This document shows, in pieces, positions 7,521 to 16,350 of a stretch of 64,000 bases of DNA. The stretch comes from JAAUUE01 sp943370025. Its GTDB lineage: Bacteria > Cyanobacteriota > Cyanobacteriia > Cyanobacteriales > JAAUUE01. The translations under genes were made by a program, and so were the position numbers. The notes beneath the pieces are model-generated. The model was not told where the DNA came from. It saw nothing but the letters and a program-made list of their open reading frames with translations, and did not search any database. The number at the start of each line of letters is the position of its first letter. The stretch's first letter is position 1. Location: the NCBI GenBank assembly GCA_943370025.1, contig CALRPI020000026.1, positions 1 through 64,000 on the forward strand, read 5' to 3'.

Positions 7521-10500
7521 CTAGCTTTTTTTAAGCAATTGGGGGATGTGTTGTTCACTGAGTCCTTCGCGATCGATAGCGTTGCAACCCATCTTGAAGG
7601 CAAATTCGTAGTCTTTCCCAGCACCGATCGCACTGTAGAAACCGACAGCAAACTCGATCGCTGATTTATCTTTGATAGCTCGATCCATGCCGATGACGTA
7701 ATCAATATGTTGAGCGATCGCCTGTGCCTGAACTTCGCTGTAGCAGGCGTTGAGAACGACGCATTCTAGGCGATCGCTAAAGAGGCTGAATAAACCTGCC
7801 AAGGCTTGACCACTAATCAGTTTGAGTGTGCCGTCAATTTCCTCGAAGGCTAACCCATCTTCTCCACCGCCATGACCAGAAAAATGAATAATTTGCGGAT
7901 CGAAATCTAAAAGAGCTTGGTTCAGGTCTCTGGAGCGAACGGCAACGGCACTTTTGATGGGATCTGTGCCATAACCATTGAGACGGAGGCGTTCTTTAAT
8001 ATCTCGTTCTTCTTCTTGGAGGCGTAAAGAATTAGTATTTTTGGGATTAGCGGCAAGCAGGAGGATAGTTTTCATTGATTTGATTTTACCTTCAGGTTCT
8101 ATTTTAGGATCGGGATTTCGAGAGTTTGGATTACGCAATCGCCGTTCTTCCACTCCATCTAGTAAGTCCCGAATGTTGTAGTCTCGATCGCTTCCTTCGG
8201 GGCAGCATTCAGTTTTGCCTCGGCGTTCAAGACTGAGTAAATGTTCGTAGCTGACGGTTAGTTTAGGGTTGTCGGGAAGGGCGACGCGCTCATCTGGGGA
8301 GAGTTTAGGGGGATCATCGTGAATCTCGTCAAAGGTTTCGCGGATGTAGGTGAGAAAACTACGGCGGGTATTGAGATTACCGGAAATGCGGATAAAGATT
8401 GTGGCATCTTCCAGATCAGCTCTGACGTAGGCATGATTGCCATCCTTGGAGGCGAGGATTACGCCCGTGCGCCAGTAGGTAGGGTGAGAGAGGCGAGCGA
8501 TCTTGTGGTAGGTTTTAACGATGAAGCGAGAAATGACGCTACTGGGGAGGATTTTACCGTAATGATATTCAAAATTAAGAGTATCTTGCCATTGTCCTGT
8601 GTAGGGTTCAGATTTGGGCAAGAGATCGGGGATTAGATAGGTCGGGATATCGGGGGTAGTATCGAGGGGGAAACTTAGTTTGAATTTTTTCATCATGTCG
8701 AGGATGAAGAGTTTTTCTTGGTCTTCCCGATAGCAGTCGTCAGTCAAAATGCTTTGGCAGGTTTTCCATTCGAGTCTGCCTTTGTGTTCGGTCATCAATT
8801 CATTATTGTTGAGAATTTTATAAACTCCTTTTGTGACCCAATCTGGCTTGAGAACATTGGGTTCTTTGAGGCGTGGATTGTCTTGGAAGTTGAGAATAAC
8901 TCCCAGATCGTGGAGTAACTTGATGAGTCTTGATTGCTCTATGGAATCAGTAATCTTCTCTTGTTGGCAGAGTTGTTGATATTCATAGTAGGGAATATAG
9001 TCGGCTTGGCTTTGCTCTAATTTTGTTTTGACGGCAAACCATTGCTGGGGCAACAGATCGAAGACATGATCCATCTGGGCTATTTGCTGAATAATCTCTT
9101 GGCGGAGAGTCTCGATGCCTGTACCATCTTTGCAAGAGGTGGGGATAAATTGTTTGATATTTTCCCCATATTTATCTCTCAAGCCTTTTTCATCAAGATC
9201 AAAACCAGTTTCATCGCACTTGTTGCCAACTATCAGAATCGGTGCATCTTTCCCAAAGGTTTGAATCAGTTTCAGCCAATATTCCACATCGCTGATGCGT
9301 TCGTCTTTGCGAGTATTGAGTACCAAAACATATAAGCTGCGCTCGGTCAAAAAGAACTGATGGGTGGCGTGCATAATCTCCTGTCCGCCAAAATCCCAAA
9401 CCCGCAACCGCACTTTTTCTTCTCTTGCCGATACTTGCCATTCCCGAATATTTATCCCTTCGGTCTTGGGTTCGTTTGCATTAAATTCCTTATCAATCAA
9501 GCGCTTAACTAAGGAAGTTTTCCCCACATCCCCCCGCCCCACCAATATCACCTTTGCCTCATTTAGGGGTTTTCGTTCTCCCTGTTTCAGCTTTTGCCAA
9601 TAGCTAAGAATCGCCGCCGGATTTCTGTAATCCTCAAGAATTTCCACAGGAATTGGTAAAGGGTTATATCTTAAATCAAGCTTTTTCAGGTTTGTTAACT
9701 TAGTGGTCGCCTCAGGAATCCGTGTAATTTGGTTCTCACTGAGGTAAAGAGAAGTCAGATTTCTTAAATTACCGATCACCTCAGGAATCTGTGTAATTTG
9801 GTTGCTACTGAGTTCAAGAGAAGTCAGAGATGTTAATTTGCCGATCACCTCAGGAAACTGTGTAATTTGGCTGTCACTGAGGTAAAGAGAAGTCAGAGAT
9901 GTTAATTTGCCGATCGCCTCAGGAATCTGTGTAATTTGGTTGTGACCGATTTCAAGAGAAGTCAGAGAAGGCAAATTGCCGATCACCTCAGGAATTTGAG
10001 TAATTCGGTTGTTACTGAGGTAAAGAGAAGTCAGAGATGCTAATTTGCTGATCGCCTCAGGAATCTGTGTAATTTGGTTGCCATTGAGATTAAAAAAAAT
10101 CAGAGAAGATAAATTGCCGATCGCCTCAGGTATTTGAGCAATTTGGTTGCCATTAAGTTCAAGAGAATTCAGAGAAGTTAAATTACCGATCACCTCGGGA
10201 ATCTGAGTAATTTCGTTGAAACTGAGGCTAAGATAATTTAGATAAGTTAATTTGCATAAGGATTCTGGGATTAAACTTATATAGTTATTAGAGATGTCAA
10301 TCCTTCTAAGGTTAGCAAGTTGGGAAATTATATCGGGAATATTCCTCAAGCGAGAATAAGATAGATCAAGATGCTGAAGACTAGAGAGTTTAACTATTTC
10401 ATCGGGAATGTCACTAATTTCATTTCGATCTAAATAAAGAATTCGGAGATTAGCTAGTTTAGTGATCTCATCAGGAAAGATGTTTATCTTATTAGCACCG

Positions 10501-11255
10501 ACGGAAAGTTCTTGAAGGCTAGACAGCTGAGAAATTTCATCTGGAATAACGGCAATTTCATTTTCTGAAAGATCAAGATGTTTTAGACTAGAAAGTTGCT
10601 TTATATTTTTAGTGATAGTTCTAATTTGATTGCCACCAAGTACAAGTGTCTGGAGGTTAGATAATTCAGCAATTGCATCTGGTATCTTAGTTATTTTATT
10701 AGCTGAGAGGTTAAGTGTAGTTAGATTAGTTAACTTAGTAATCGCATCTGGGATACTTCTAATTTGATTGTCATCAAGATTAAGTATAGACAGATTAGTC
10801 AATTCGCCAATTCTATTTGAAATAGTATCAATCTCGTTGCCAGAGAGGTTAAGCGTAGTCAGATTAGCTAGTTTAGTAATTGTGTCTGGAATAACACTGA
10901 TTTGGTTATTGAAACGAAGTGCGAACTGATCAATTGACTCTGACAATCGTAAGCCCATGCGATCATTAAGATTATGGGATATAGAAAGAAAAGTCAGATT
11001 AGTTAACATTGTAATCTCATCTGATATTTCCCTAATCAAGTTGTTATCGAGATTAAGTGTAGTTAGATTAGTTAACTTAGTAATCGCTTCAGGTATATCA
11101 GTTATGTAGTTGTAAGAAAGATCAAGCTCCGTCAAGTTGGTTAATTTGCCGATCTCTGGCGGAATAGTTTTAATACCTTTCCCTGACAAATCAAGAAAAG
11201 TTGCGTTCTCCCTTGCAGCCTTAGCGATCACCTCCAACAACTCCGCTTCCGTCAT
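7521..11255 (-). CDS. LRR-Roc-COR (ROCO) GTPase fused to a CHAT caspase-like protease
   Basis: A 1244-residue signalling protein. Residues 1 to about 540 are some 20 leucine-rich repeats (L-x-x-L-x-L-x-x-N-x-I, many ending ITQIPEAIG). The Roc GTPase has the P-loop GRGDVGKTS near 570, DFGGQEIMH (G3) and GNKCDE (G4). A COR region covers about 740-1000. From about 1060 (MKTILLLAANPK) a CHAT domain ends the chain, with the catalytic His in HFSGHGG near 1128 and Cys in LNACYS near 1171. Roc-COR proteins are dimeric GTP switches and CHAT domains are caspase-fold peptidases, so nucleotide- and ligand-controlled proteolysis is a reasonable inference. The substrate is unknown. A TumE-type toxin-antitoxin pair and a collapsed paralogue follow upstream. 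Confidence 0.9.
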   Translation of the reverse strand: MTEAELLEVIAKAARENATFLDLSGKGIKTIPPEIGKLTNLTELDLSYNYITDIPEAITKLTNLTTLNLDNNLIREISDEITMLTNLTFLSISHNLNDRMGLRLSESIDQFALRFNNQISVIPDTITKLANLTTLNLSGNEIDTISNRIGELTNLSILNLDDNQIRSIPDAITKLTNLTTLNLSANKITKIPDAIAELSNLQTLVLGGNQIRTITKNIKQLSSLKHLDLSENEIAVIPDEISQLSSLQELSVGANKINIFPDEITKLANLRILYLDRNEISDIPDEIVKLSSLQHLDLSYSRLRNIPDIISQLANLRRIDISNNYISLIPESLCKLTYLNYLSLSFNEITQIPEVIGNLTSLNSLELNGNQIAQIPEAIGNLSSLIFFNLNGNQITQIPEAISKLASLTSLYLSNNRITQIPEVIGNLPSLTSLEIGHNQITQIPEAIGKLTSLTSLYLSDSQITQFPEVIGKLTSLTSLELSSNQITQIPEVIGNLRNLTSLYLSENQITRIPEATTKLTNLKKLDLRYNPLPIPVEILEDYRNPAAILSYWQKLKQGERKPLNEAKVILVGRGDVGKTSLVKRLIDKEFNANEPKTEGINIREWQVSAREEKVRLRVWDFGGQEIMHATHQFFLTERSLYVLVLNTRKDERISDVEYWLKLIQTFGKDAPILIVGNKCDETGFDLDEKGLRDKYGENIKQFIPTSCKDGTGIETLRQEIIQQIAQMDHVFDLLPQQWFAVKTKLEQSQADYIPYYEYQQLCQQEKITDSIEQSRLIKLLHDLGVILNFQDNPRLKEPNVLKPDWVTKGVYKILNNNELMTEHKGRLEWKTCQSILTDDCYREDQEKLFILDMMKKFKLSFPLDTTPDIPTYLIPDLLPKSEPYTGQWQDTLNFEYHYGKILPSSVISRFIVKTYHKIARLSHPTYWRTGVILASKDGNHAYVRADLEDATIFIRISGNLNTRRSFLTYIRETFDEIHDDPPKLSPDERVALPDNPKLTVSYEHLLSLERRGKTECCPEGSDRDYNIRDLLDGVEERRLRNPNSRNPDPKIEPEGKIKSMKTILLLAANPKNTNSLRLQEEERDIKERLRLNGYGTDPIKSAVAVRSRDLNQALLDFDPQIIHFSGHGGGEDGLAFEEIDGTLKLISGQALAGLFSLFSDRLECVVLNACYSEVQAQAIAQHIDYVIGMDRAIKDKSAIEFAVGFYSAIGAGKDYEFAFKMGCNAIDREGLSEQHIPQLLKKS

Positions 11256-11304
11256 CTTGCCCCCTTCCTAAATAAATTCCCCGCCCTCAAAACCTAAACT
11301 AATT

Positions 11305-11694
11305 TTACCAAGAAGAACTTATAAACTCAGAAACTATTTGTAAAATCCCCTCAACCCCAACTGGCTGATAAGTAAACACCAAATCCTCAGACCCATTATG
11401 TAAATGATGAGGATAAGTATCGATTTCAGGATGGTGAGCAGCATTATCCCAACGTTTGATTAATTGTCCATCATCCTGTTGCCAATGAAAACTATATTTA
11501 ATTACCCTTGTCTGCTCCAATTCAATTTCAAAAAACTCAAACATTTCTATAAAGCTGCGATCTTGCAAAGTAAGCCGATATCGCCATAAGCCCTTATTCC
11601 CTTGGGTTTCCTCCCGCAAAATGTCAAAATTAGTTACTACTGGACAAAGAGCAATTAAAGATTTTATCCAAGCCAAATAATCCTCCGCAGTCAT
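11305..11694 (-). CDS. TumE-family (DUF6516) toxin-like protein
   Basis: About 129 residues from the ATG at 11694; a GTG one codon earlier is the alternative. The pattern FEFFEIELEQTRVIKYSFHW ... GQLIKRWDNAAHHPEIDTYP ... HHLH matches the TumE / DUF6516 family, small beta-rich proteins reported as toxins of a TumE-TumA toxin-antitoxin type. The upstream partner's stop overlaps this start (TGATG), so the two are translationally coupled. Ends 49 bases before the start of the LRR-Roc-COR-CHAT gene in the same direction, so all three may be cotranscribed. Confidence 0.7.
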   Translation of the reverse strand: MTAEDYLAWIKSLIALCPVVTNFDILREETQGNKGLWRYRLTLQDRSFIEMFEFFEIELEQTRVIKYSFHWQQDDGQLIKRWDNAAHHPEIDTYPHHLHNGSEDLVFTYQPVGVEGILQIVSEFISSSW

Positions 11695-11993
11695 CACAAA
11701 GCCTGCTCTAAATTACTAATTTTAACTAAAATATCCTGCCGCAACTCACACAAACCAAACCACTCAAACAAATCCATCTCATCCCCTAACGTTCCCGCTG
11801 TAAACTGTTCTTGAAACTGCATCGAATCCAGCTTATAAATTTCCTCAAACTTGCCAATATCAAGATTGTAACTAGCCAACTTCTGACGATGACGAGTTAA
11901 CACAACATTTAGTAATTGGCTAAGAATCCGATCCAACTCCGTGCGATCGCCACAATTATCACTAAGTATCTCTAACTTTTCTAATGTATTCAT
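11694..11993 (-). CDS. Partner of the TumE-like protein (probable antitoxin)
   Basis: Ninety-nine residues, acidic and helix-rich (TLEKLEILSDN, ELDRILSQLLNVVLTRHRQK, DEMDLFEWFGLCELRQDIL). It precedes the TumE-like gene with a stop/start overlap, the place of the partner in cyanobacterial copies of this pair. It does not show a clear helix-turn-helix, so calling it an antitoxin rests on position. Confidence 0.6.
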   Translation of the reverse strand: MNTLEKLEILSDNCGDRTELDRILSQLLNVVLTRHRQKLASYNLDIGKFEEIYKLDSMQFQEQFTAGTLGDEMDLFEWFGLCELRQDILVKISNLEQAL

Positions 11994-12129
11994 AGAATAT
12001 GCTCAAATACGCTGTATCTTCACCTAGTATAATTCAGTCCTCTCCAGACCACCATGCCCAGATGCGATCGCTTATACCGCTTGGATTATTTGAGGTGTAG
12101 GCAATGGTGATGGGATTATTTTGAAGAGA

Positions 12130-12197
12130 AAAAGTCGGGAATCGGTTGGAGATTTTTGGTGATGATGAGGGGATTTAGGTTTAGATTCCCGACTTTT
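12130..12197. repeat. Perfect 14-base inverted repeat with 40-base loop
   Basis: AAAAGTCGGGAATC (12130-12143) and GATTCCCGACTTTT (12184-12197) are exact complements. The pair lies just past the decayed CHAT remnant. It may be a terminator or ends of a small element; no second copy was noticed in the window. Confidence 0.6.
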
Positions 12198-12225
12198 GGA
12201 AGCGATCGGATTCTAGGGAGAGAAT

Positions 12226-12275
12226 TTTCATATGTCGATCGCATCACAGAAACCCACAGCAAATTCTATGGCATC
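12226..12275 (-). pseudogene. Relic of a CHAT domain C-terminus
   Basis: On the minus strand the bases after the LRR gene read, in a shifted frame, AIEFAVGFCDAID. The intact CHAT protein has AIEFAVGFYSAIG at the matching place (coded near 7625-7665). About 25 of 31 bases agree over this block and similarity fades afterwards (GACATATGAAAAT against GACTACGAATTT). The Roc, COR and most of the CHAT segment are missing, so this is the end of a collapsed paralogue. Confidence 0.65.
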
Positions 12276-12970
12276 CGGTTATCCAAAAGTACTTTCAGCT
12301 TGGTTAATTTAGCAATTCCTTCTGGTATCTCAGTAATTTGGTTGCCCCTAAGGTTAAGACGAGTCAGAGAAGTTAACTTGCCGATTGCCTCTGGTATCTG
12401 AGTAATTTGGTTGTTATGAAGGTCAAGATAAGTCAAAGCCGATAAATTACCGATCGCTTCTGGTATCTGAGTAATTTGGTTGTAACCGAGATTAAGCTCA
12501 ATCAAAGCCGATAAATTGCCGATCGCTTCTGGTATCTGAGTAATTTGATTCTCACAAAGGTCAAGTTGAGTTAAAGCCGATAAATTGCCGATCGCCTCTG
12601 GTATCTGAGTAATTTGGTTGTCCATGAGATGAAGATGAGTCAGAGCCGATAAATTGCCGATCGCCTCAGATATCTCATTGATTTGGTTGCCATTAAGATA
12701 AAGGTGAGTCAGAGAGATTAGTTTGCCGATCGCCTCTGGTATCCCAGTGATTTGGTTGGTTATCAGGTCAAGCTGAGTCAGAGCCGATAAATTGCCCATT
12801 ACCTCTGGTATCTCAGTAATTTGGTTGTCATTGAGGTCAAGCCTAGTCAGAGAAGTTAATTTGCCGATCTCTAAAGGGATATTTTTGATATCTTTCCATG
12901 ACAAATCAAGAGACCATGCGTTCTCCATTGCCGCCTCATCGATCAACTCCAATAAATCTGCTTCCGTCAT
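12266..12970 (-). CDS. Leucine-rich-repeat protein, truncated paralogue of the LRR-Roc-COR-CHAT protein
   Basis: A 234-residue protein made of about ten LRRs of the ITQIPEAIGNLSALT type. Its N-terminus MTEADLLELIDEAAMENAWS aligns with MTEAELLEVIAKAARENATF of the giant protein at 7521-11255, and both share the IKNIP/IKTIP first repeat. It stops at LDNRMP, immediately before a frame-shifted CHAT remnant. This shows a paralogue that lost Roc, COR and most of CHAT. It could still be made as a free LRR protein, for example as a decoy, but decay is the simpler view. Confidence 0.75.
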   Translation of the reverse strand: MTEADLLELIDEAAMENAWSLDLSWKDIKNIPLEIGKLTSLTRLDLNDNQITEIPEVMGNLSALTQLDLITNQITGIPEAIGKLISLTHLYLNGNQINEISEAIGNLSALTHLHLMDNQITQIPEAIGNLSALTQLDLCENQITQIPEAIGNLSALIELNLGYNQITQIPEAIGNLSALTYLDLHNNQITQIPEAIGKLTSLTRLNLRGNQITEIPEGIAKLTKLKVLLDNRMP

Positions 12971-13013
12971 CTTGCCACCTTTTTAATTTTTCTATTATTA
13001 TAATTTGGATAAC

Positions 13014-13122
13014 TACAGCAGTTTGAGAGTGGGCTTCGACGACCCTCAGCCCACTCTCAAACCCAACATGGATAGGACTTGCAATATTTGTGTCATGTCT
13101 CATTTGAACGCAAAGCACTGTA
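13014..13122 (+). repeat. Family A MITE-like repeat, copy 1 (109 bases)
   Basis: Ends TACAGCAGTTTG and CAAAGCACTGTA are inverted repeats. Inside are a hairpin GAGAGTGGGC / GCCCACTCTC with loop TTCGACGACCCTCA and the conserved arm GATAGGACTTGCAATATTTG then CTCATTTGAACGCAAAG. Copies at 24558, 30246, 36036, 42274 and 43538. Confidence 0.85.
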
Positions 13123-13155
13123 AGTGAGGATTAGGATGCAAGTAGAAATAATAAA

Positions 13156-13209
13156 ATGCACATCATATCTAGAAAAGCACTGGTTCAGTTTAGCAGGTTG
13201 GAAAAATGA
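13156..13209 (+). pseudogene. HigB toxin stub
   Basis: Seventeen codons, MHIISRKALVQFSRLEK, then TGA. HigB toxins begin in this way (E. coli HigB starts MHLITQKALKDA). The rest, about 85 residues, is missing. The stub's stop overlaps the ATG of the HigA gene (ATGA), the normal coupling in higBA operons, so a precise internal deletion appears to have removed the toxin body while leaving the expression signal for the antitoxin. Confidence 0.7.
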
Positions 13210-13610
13210 CCCTTACTTTAAATAAAATAGAATATGGAGCATTGCTAGCCGAAATTCAACCTAAGGTGATTGTGACTGAAGAAGAGAATGATCGTGCCTT
13301 GAGTATTGTCGAAAACTTGTTAGCCGAAGAAAGTCTATCGCCAGAAAAAGAGCAAATCCTGCGGCTTTTAATTTCTTTGATCGAAAAATTTGAAGATGAA
13401 CATTATCCGTTAAAAGCTGCAACTCCTTGTTCGATCTTATTGCACTTGATAGAAGAAAGAAATATCAAGCCTGTTGATCTTGCTACTGTAATTGGCTCTC
13501 AAGATTTAGTTTCTGAGATCATTAATGGCAAAATATCAATCAACAAAGATCAAGCAAAAGCTCTTGGTGATTTTTTCTATGTTGATCCAATTGTATTTAT
13601 TGATGCTTAA
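13206..13610 (+). CDS. higA: HigA-type antitoxin, orphan
   Basis: A 134-residue DNA-binding antitoxin of the long HigA class. An N-terminal helical region (VTEEENDRALSIVENLL, SPEKEQILRLLISLIEKFE) is followed by a helix-turn-helix from about residue 75 (CSILLHLIEERNIKPVDLAT, SQDLVSEIINGKISINKDQA). It would neutralise HigB and repress its own promoter. The partner toxin is reduced to a 17-codon stub just upstream, so this is an orphan antitoxin that may now act only as a repressor or give immunity to related toxins. Confidence 0.8.
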   Translation: MTLTLNKIEYGALLAEIQPKVIVTEEENDRALSIVENLLAEESLSPEKEQILRLLISLIEKFEDEHYPLKAATPCSILLHLIEERNIKPVDLATVIGSQDLVSEIINGKISINKDQAKALGDFFYVDPIVFIDA

Positions 13611-13694
13611 ACTACTTTCTGCAAAATATTACCAAGTCTGCCTCACCACTAGCCCCATAAAGCCCACAAAAAATTCCTCATGCGTAAGTCCTGA

Positions 13695-14438
13695 TTATTT
13701 AGTCCCCACAGCAAAACCACGACATCTGGGCAACTCTTGAGGATATTTATCTAACTTCCACGCCTTGACCGAAGGAAAACCCGCACTGGTGAGCATATAG
13801 CCCAAACATTGCAACGTCGGAGTCCAGTAGTTAGTGTGGTTATTGCCATACTCATTAGTAGGATAAAACTCCATCACCATTTGATTGCCATAGCCATGCC
13901 CCAAGCCGCCTTGGTAGGGACTGAAATCATCTAGAATTGCCGACTCGACATAGATTTGTTCATTACAAAGAGCGGCTAATTTATCGATCGCCAGCAGCGG
14001 ATGCCGCAGATGGTAAAGCGTCCCAAAGAAGAAAATCACATCAAACCTGCCCAGAATTTCCTCAGAAACATCATAGACACTCATCTCTCGCCGCTGACAA
14101 ATCTGTTCGCCATAACCCCAAGCCCCACGACAGAGATCAAACGTCTCCCAAGCTGGGCGCTGGCGTTGATCCAAAAAGCCGAGGTAATCGGAAAAATCAT
14201 CGATCGCCACCACCTCCTTTGCCCCCCGCCGCAATGCCTCAAAGCTCCAATAGCCATCCCAAGCCCCCACATCCAGCACCCGCTTTCCGGTTAAATCTTC
14301 AGGAATCCCATACATCTCAGTATCCAGAGGCGCCCAGCCCGGAGTCACAGTACCATCGGGCAGAGGAATTTTGTGATACCAAAAGGGAACAGCAGCGATC
14401 TGGTCAGCAAGATTAGGTTTGGCAGGAAAACTCAGCAT
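13695..14438 (-). CDS. SAM-dependent methyltransferase, DUF1698/CmoB-like
   Basis: A 247-residue methyltransferase. WYHKIPLPDGTVTPGWAP at the N-terminus and VLDVGAWDGYWSFEALRRGA (motif I, about residues 54-73) are typical of the DUF1698 family related to tRNA wobble enzyme CmoB. VIFFFGTLYHLRHPLLAIDK is motif IV/V. The CmoB carboxy-SAM pocket cannot be judged here, and cyanobacterial members act on unknown substrates. Stands alone. Confidence 0.8.
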   Translation of the reverse strand: MLSFPAKPNLADQIAAVPFWYHKIPLPDGTVTPGWAPLDTEMYGIPEDLTGKRVLDVGAWDGYWSFEALRRGAKEVVAIDDFSDYLGFLDQRQRPAWETFDLCRGAWGYGEQICQRREMSVYDVSEEILGRFDVIFFFGTLYHLRHPLLAIDKLAALCNEQIYVESAILDDFSPYQGGLGHGYGNQMVMEFYPTNEYGNNHTNYWTPTLQCLGYMLTSAGFPSVKAWKLDKYPQELPRCRGFAVGTK

Positions 14439-14571
14439 TATTTATAGATTATTCGGATACTCTCATCCGTTAGAATTATTGAATATTGGGTTGTAGTAAG
14501 GGAAAAGCTTTCCTCTGTGGCAATCTAGTATCATCAAAGATAATACTAGATTGCTGTTAAACTACGAAACC

Positions 14572-14640
14572 TCGATCCCCCCCTAGCCCCCCTTAAAAAG
14601 GGGGGAACAAGACTAGCCCCTCTTTTTAAGGGGGGGAACA
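14572..14640. repeat. Family F repeat, copy 2 (doubled)
   Basis: CTCGATCCCCCCCTAGCCC then CCCTTAAAAAGGGGGG, followed by a diverged second unit AGCCCCTCTTTTTAAGGGGG. Lies directly upstream of cysS. Confidence 0.75.
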
Positions 14641-14666
14641 AGAAATGTTCTTAATCAAAATAAACC

Positions 14667-16148
14667 ATGACTCTTACCCTCTACAATACCTTGACACGCC
14701 AGAAGGAAGCTTTTCAACCCCTAGTACCGGGGCAGGTGAAGCTCTATTGTTGTGGGATGACGGTTTATGACTATTGCCATTTGGGTCATGCTCGCACCTG
14801 CTTGGTGTGGGATGTGGCACGGCGCTACCTGCAATGGTTGGGCTACAAAGTGGAATACGTCCAGAATTTTACCGATATTGACGACAAAATTCTCAACCGG
14901 GCTAAGGCGGAAGGTAGCTCCATGGAGGCAGTATCTGAGAAATTTATTGCTGCCTATTTTGAGGATATGGAGCGGCTGCACATTGGCAAAGCCGATGCCT
15001 ATCCCCGTGCTACCCATGCCCTCGACGGTATTAAAAGATTAGTTGCCGAATTGGAACAAAAAGGGGTGGCTTACGCGGCTGGAGGGGATGTCTATTATGC
15101 CGTGGGTAAATTTCCCGGTTATGGCAAGCTCTCAGGGCGGAAACTTGAAGACCTGCAAGCGGGAGCCAGTGGCAGAGTCAAAGAGGGGGAGGAGGCAAAA
15201 AAACAAGATGCTTTTGATTTTGCCCTGTGGAAGGGGGCAAAACCGGGGGAACCGGCTTGGGATTCCCCTTGGGGCGAGGGCAGACCGGGCTGGCATATTG
15301 AATGTAGTGCGATGGTGCGCGATCGCTTTGGAGCCACCATTGATATCCATGTGGGCGGGGCAGATTTAATCTTCCCCCACCACGAAAACGAAATTGCCCA
15401 ATCCGAAGCCGCAACTGGGCAACCGTTGTCCCATTACTGGCTCCACAACGGCATGGTGATGGTGGATGGGGAAAAAATGTCCAAATCCTTGGGCAACTTT
15501 ACGACAATCAGGGAATTACTCGATCGTGGGGTTGACCCCATGGCAATTAGATTGTTCATCTTGCAAACCCAATACCGGAAACCTGTAGATTTCACCCAAG
15601 AGGCAATTACCTCGGCAACCAACGGCTGGCAGACCCTGAAGGAAAGCTTGCTCTTTGGCTACGAGTATGGCGATCGCTTAGATTGGCAAGCACATAAATC
15701 CCCAGCCGGGGAGCTTGTCCAGCAATCCCTAGATAATACCTATACCCAAGAATTTGCGGCGGCGGTGAATGAAGATTTCAACTTTGCCGGAGGTTTAGTG
15801 GTTTTGTTTGAACTAGCAAAGGAATTGCGCCGCGATCGTAATCTGATGATCCATGAGGGGAAAACAGCTACAGAACCAAAGAAGCTAGAGGAAATTTGGC
15901 AGACTTTGGTGAATCTGGCTCAGGTGTTTGGGTTCACTGTATCCTTAGCCGATCTGGAATTAGACACGGAGCAGCCTAGCCAAGATGCCCTGAGTGATGC
16001 CATGATTGATCTAGCGATTAATCAGCGCCAAGCTGCCCGAAAATCAAGGAATTTTGGGGAGAGTGATCGCATTCGTCAAGAACTGCAAGCTCAAGGGGTG
16101 ATCCTGATTGATAGCCCTGATGGCAGTACTCGTTGGCATCGAGCTTAG
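14667..16148 (+). CDS. cysS: Cysteine--tRNA ligase
   Basis: Charges tRNA-Cys in the cytoplasm. The class I signatures are clear: YCCGMTVYDYCHLGHAR (zinc cysteine and HIGH-type HLGH, residues about 28-44) and KMSKS near 270. GWHIECSAM supplies further zinc ligands. The C-terminal DALR-type helical domain includes the NEDFNFAGGL stretch. Length 493 residues fits the family. The start ATG at 14667 follows a family F repeat, and downstream lie family H and B repeats, so it is probably a single-gene unit. Confidence 0.97.
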   Translation: MTLTLYNTLTRQKEAFQPLVPGQVKLYCCGMTVYDYCHLGHARTCLVWDVARRYLQWLGYKVEYVQNFTDIDDKILNRAKAEGSSMEAVSEKFIAAYFEDMERLHIGKADAYPRATHALDGIKRLVAELEQKGVAYAAGGDVYYAVGKFPGYGKLSGRKLEDLQAGASGRVKEGEEAKKQDAFDFALWKGAKPGEPAWDSPWGEGRPGWHIECSAMVRDRFGATIDIHVGGADLIFPHHENEIAQSEAATGQPLSHYWLHNGMVMVDGEKMSKSLGNFTTIRELLDRGVDPMAIRLFILQTQYRKPVDFTQEAITSATNGWQTLKESLLFGYEYGDRLDWQAHKSPAGELVQQSLDNTYTQEFAAAVNEDFNFAGGLVVLFELAKELRRDRNLMIHEGKTATEPKKLEEIWQTLVNLAQVFGFTVSLADLELDTEQPSQDALSDAMIDLAINQRQAARKSRNFGESDRIRQELQAQGVILIDSPDGSTRWHRA

Positions 16149-16189
16149 TTCGTGTAAAACTTATGCTGAGACTCTATATTTTCAGGTTC

Positions 16190-16214
16190 GTAAGGTGGGC
16201 AATGCCCACCCTAC
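16190..16214. repeat. Family H palindrome, copy 1
   Basis: GTAAGGTGGGC then AATGCCCACCCTAC. Further copies at 26585-26608, 60652-60672 and 60766-60786. Confidence 0.7.
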
Positions 16215-16317
16215 TATAGCAAACCTAAATGGTTTCACCCGCCGGAGGCGGGTGAAACCATCTGCCAGAAGCAAGTTTGCTTAGTAACTGTTCGCAAATG
16301 ATTTAGGATCGCTATAG
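16214..16317. repeat. Family B MITE-like repeat, copy 1
   Basis: Ends CTATAGCAAACCTAAAT and ATTTAGGATCGCTATAG. The inner hairpin is GGTTTCACCCGCC / GGCGGGTGAAACC. Other copies at 23012, 27659, 30319, 42448 and 44673 have different inner hairpins. Confidence 0.85.
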
Positions 16318-16350
16318 ATTTAATAAATATGATAAATCTTGGGAAGGTTG

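Noticed and set aside
7978..9603. Several 60-105-codon plus-strand frames inside the LRR-Roc-COR-CHAT gene
   Set aside because: They are antisense shadows of a strongly coding gene with no ribosome sites.
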